Assembly: GCF_900090195.1 (NCBI RefSeq)
Contig: NZ_LT607803.1
Span: 6,226,229-6,290,228 of the forward strand
From: Variovorax sp. HW608
GTDB lineage: Bacteria; Pseudomonadota; Gammaproteobacteria; Burkholderiales; Burkholderiaceae_C
Reading direction: 5' to 3'
Length of the DNA: 64,000 bases
Shown: in pieces, positions 62,900 to 64,000 of the stretch
Position numbering within the stretch: position 1 is the stretch's first letter
Layout: each line of letters opens with the position of its first letter
Position numbers and translations under genes: made by a program
The notes under the pieces: model-generated
The model's database searches: none
The model's input: the letters and a program-made list of their open reading frames with translations, nothing else
What the model was told of the DNA's origin: nothing

Positions 62900-63925
62900 A
62901 TGGCCGCGACGCTCGAAGAACAGATCGACCGCCGCGCTCACGGCAACTGGCTCGGCTGGCTCGTGAGCCAGCAGACCTTCTGGGTCTCGGTGGCCGCGGT
63001 GGTGGCCTTCGTCGCGCTCTCGCTCGCCAGCGACGTGTTCGCGACGCAGCAGAACCTGTTCAACGTCACGCGCAACTTCGCCTTCGTCGCGATCATCGCG
63101 ATCGGCATGACGGCCGTGATCATCACCGGCGGCATCGATCTCTCGGTGGGTGCAGTGCTGGTGCTCTCGGGCATGGTGATCGGCATGACGATGCATGCGG
63201 GCCTGTCGATCTGGCTGGCGGTTCCGCTGGCGCTCGGCGTGTCGCTGGCGGTGGGCGCATTCAACGGGCTCATGATCGCGTATGTCGGCGTGCCGCCGTT
63301 CGTGGTCACGCTGGGCGTGCTGTCGATCGCGCGCAGCCTCGCGATGGTGCTGTCGAACAACCGCATGGTGTACGAGTTCGGGCCCGACCAGCCCAGGCTG
63401 CTGGCGCTCGGCGGCGGCTTCGTCAACCTCTCGCTGCCGCTCATGGACCCGATACGGATTCCGAGTCCGGTGATCTTCCTCCTCGTGCTGCTGGTGATCG
63501 CCAGCATTGCCTTCCGCTGGACGCGATGGGGCCGCCATCTCTACGCCATCGGCGGCAACGAGCGCGCCGCGACGATGACCGGCGTGCCGGTGAAGCCGGT
63601 GAAGGTCAGCGTCTACATGTTCTGCAGCCTCTGCGCGGGGATCGCGGGCATCCTCGAAGTCGGATGGCTGGGCACGGTCACGACCAGCCTCGGGCAAGGC
63701 ATGGAGCTGTCGGTGATCGCCGCGTCGGTGATCGGCGGCACCAACCTCGCCGGCGGCATCGGCACCGCGTTCGGCGCGGTGGTGGGCGCGGCGCTGATCG
63801 AAGTGATCCGAAACAGCCTGATCCTGCTCGGCATCAGCACCTTCTGGCAGGGGACCTTCGTCGGCAGCTTCATCATCGTCGCGGTGCTGTTCGACCGGCT
63901 GCGCGCACGCGGCGCGAACGACTGA
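62900..63925 (+). CDS. Sugar ABC transporter permease (RbsC/FrcC-like)
   Basis: 341 residues, about nine to ten membrane segments. BPD_transp_2 family markers: FAFVAIIAIGMTAVIITGGI with DLSVGAVLVLSG (the conserved GxIDLSVG), FVVTLGVLSIARSLAMVLSN, RHLYAIGGNERAATMTGVPV (EAA-like loop) and SVIGGTNLAGGIGTAFGAVV. GGAGG lies just upstream of ATG 62900. A dispersed repeat separates it from the ATPase gene. Last gene of the operon. Confidence 0.94.
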   Translation: MAATLEEQIDRRAHGNWLGWLVSQQTFWVSVAAVVAFVALSLASDVFATQQNLFNVTRNFAFVAIIAIGMTAVIITGGIDLSVGAVLVLSGMVIGMTMHAGLSIWLAVPLALGVSLAVGAFNGLMIAYVGVPPFVVTLGVLSIARSLAMVLSNNRMVYEFGPDQPRLLALGGGFVNLSLPLMDPIRIPSPVIFLLVLLVIASIAFRWTRWGRHLYAIGGNERAATMTGVPVKPVKVSVYMFCSLCAGIAGILEVGWLGTVTTSLGQGMELSVIAASVIGGTNLAGGIGTAFGAVVGAALIEVIRNSLILLGISTFWQGTFVGSFIIVAVLFDRLRARGAND

Positions 63926-63940
63926 GCGCGCGCCCGCGCC

Positions 63941-63988
63941 GCCCGCCTCGCCCGCCTCGCCCGCATCGCCCGCATCGCCCATATCGCC
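63941..63988 (+). repeat. 9-bp tandem repeat array after the permease gene
   Basis: Five units: GCCCGCCTC twice, GCCCGCATC twice and GCCCATATC once, then GCC. It starts 16 bp after the permease stop. Non-coding. Confidence 0.93.
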
Positions 63989-64000
63989 GATGTATAAACA

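Noticed and set aside
63941..63988. CRISPR-like array
   Set aside because: The 9-bp units are directly adjacent with no spacers, and no cas genes are present.

Overview
The window is a GC-rich chromosomal segment of a betaproteobacterium in the order Burkholderiales, most likely Comamonadaceae and Variovorax-like. This is inferred from the recR-ybaB-dnaX-ffs block, a pstSCAB-phoU-phoBR cluster next to ppx and ppk, a Bug-type (TctC) solute-binding protein, and a dispersed intergenic repeat of a kind I associate with that family. No database search was possible, so the species is inferred.

Bases 1-6970: the C-terminal part of an MltD-like lytic transglycosylase; a nitrate/sulfonate/taurine-type ABC importer (binding protein, ATPase, permease, minus strand) with an intrinsic terminator inside the operon; then dnaX-ybaB-recR (minus) and the 4.5S RNA gene ffs (plus). 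dnaX carries an A9 slippery run that would give a 380-residue gamma product.

Bases 6989-9975: two adjacent insertion sequences, a complete IS1595-family element with 38-bp terminal inverted repeats and an IS110-family element whose transposase 3' end is duplicated in tandem. They lie between ffs and a BaiN/HI0933-type flavoprotein gene, whose stop codon is close to the IS110 right side.

Bases 9976-23516: flavoprotein-addA-addB (minus, ATGA-coupled), trxA, rho, a Gfo/Idh/MocA oxidoreductase, type-B ribosomal protein L31, a polytopic glycosyltransferase-like protein and a MATE exporter.

Bases 23500-35635 form a phosphate block. pstS-pstC-pstA-pstB-phoU-phoB-phoR run on the minus strand. ppx is divergent from pstS, sixA-ppk1 follow, and then an OlsB-like ornithine acyltransferase. 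Pho-box-like repeats sit before pstS, before ppx and, as three consecutive half-sites, before ppk1. Phosphate uptake, polyphosphate turnover and perhaps ornithine-lipid synthesis therefore appear to share PhoB control.

Bases 35779-47163 are mixed: a cyclic-nucleotide-domain flavoprotein, a GST, tRNA-Pro(TGG), a Cys-rich lipoprotein, an SDR without the usual catalytic residues and tRNA-Arg(TCT). Then comes a patchwork with a 2H-phosphoesterase/GNAT fusion, small ORFs, a 2OG-Fe(II) oxygenase, a VOC protein divergent from a MarR regulator over a palindromic operator, a Bug-type binding protein, a membrane protein and a PlsC-like acyltransferase.

Bases 47186-60794: a formate-dehydrogenase-like molybdoenzyme translationally coupled to fdhD and preceded by two tandem palindromes; a serine hydrolase; a PEP-mutase/isocitrate-lyase-family enzyme; an MltB-like transglycosylase; a chromate operon chrB-chrA-ATP-grasp (minus) sharing a very short palindromic promoter with a beta-propeller protein; a His-tailed EamA transporter; and an outer-membrane beta-barrel-like protein. 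Bases 60885-63925 hold a ribose/sugar-type ABC importer with a recognisable sigma-70 promoter.

No CRISPR array, prophage or rRNA gene was seen. Nothing in the window is clearly a new multi-gene system. The most unusual items are the dnaX slippery site, the 2H-GNAT fusion, the catalytically altered SDR and TrxR-like proteins, the tandem palindromes before the molybdoenzyme, and the chromate-linked ATP-grasp.
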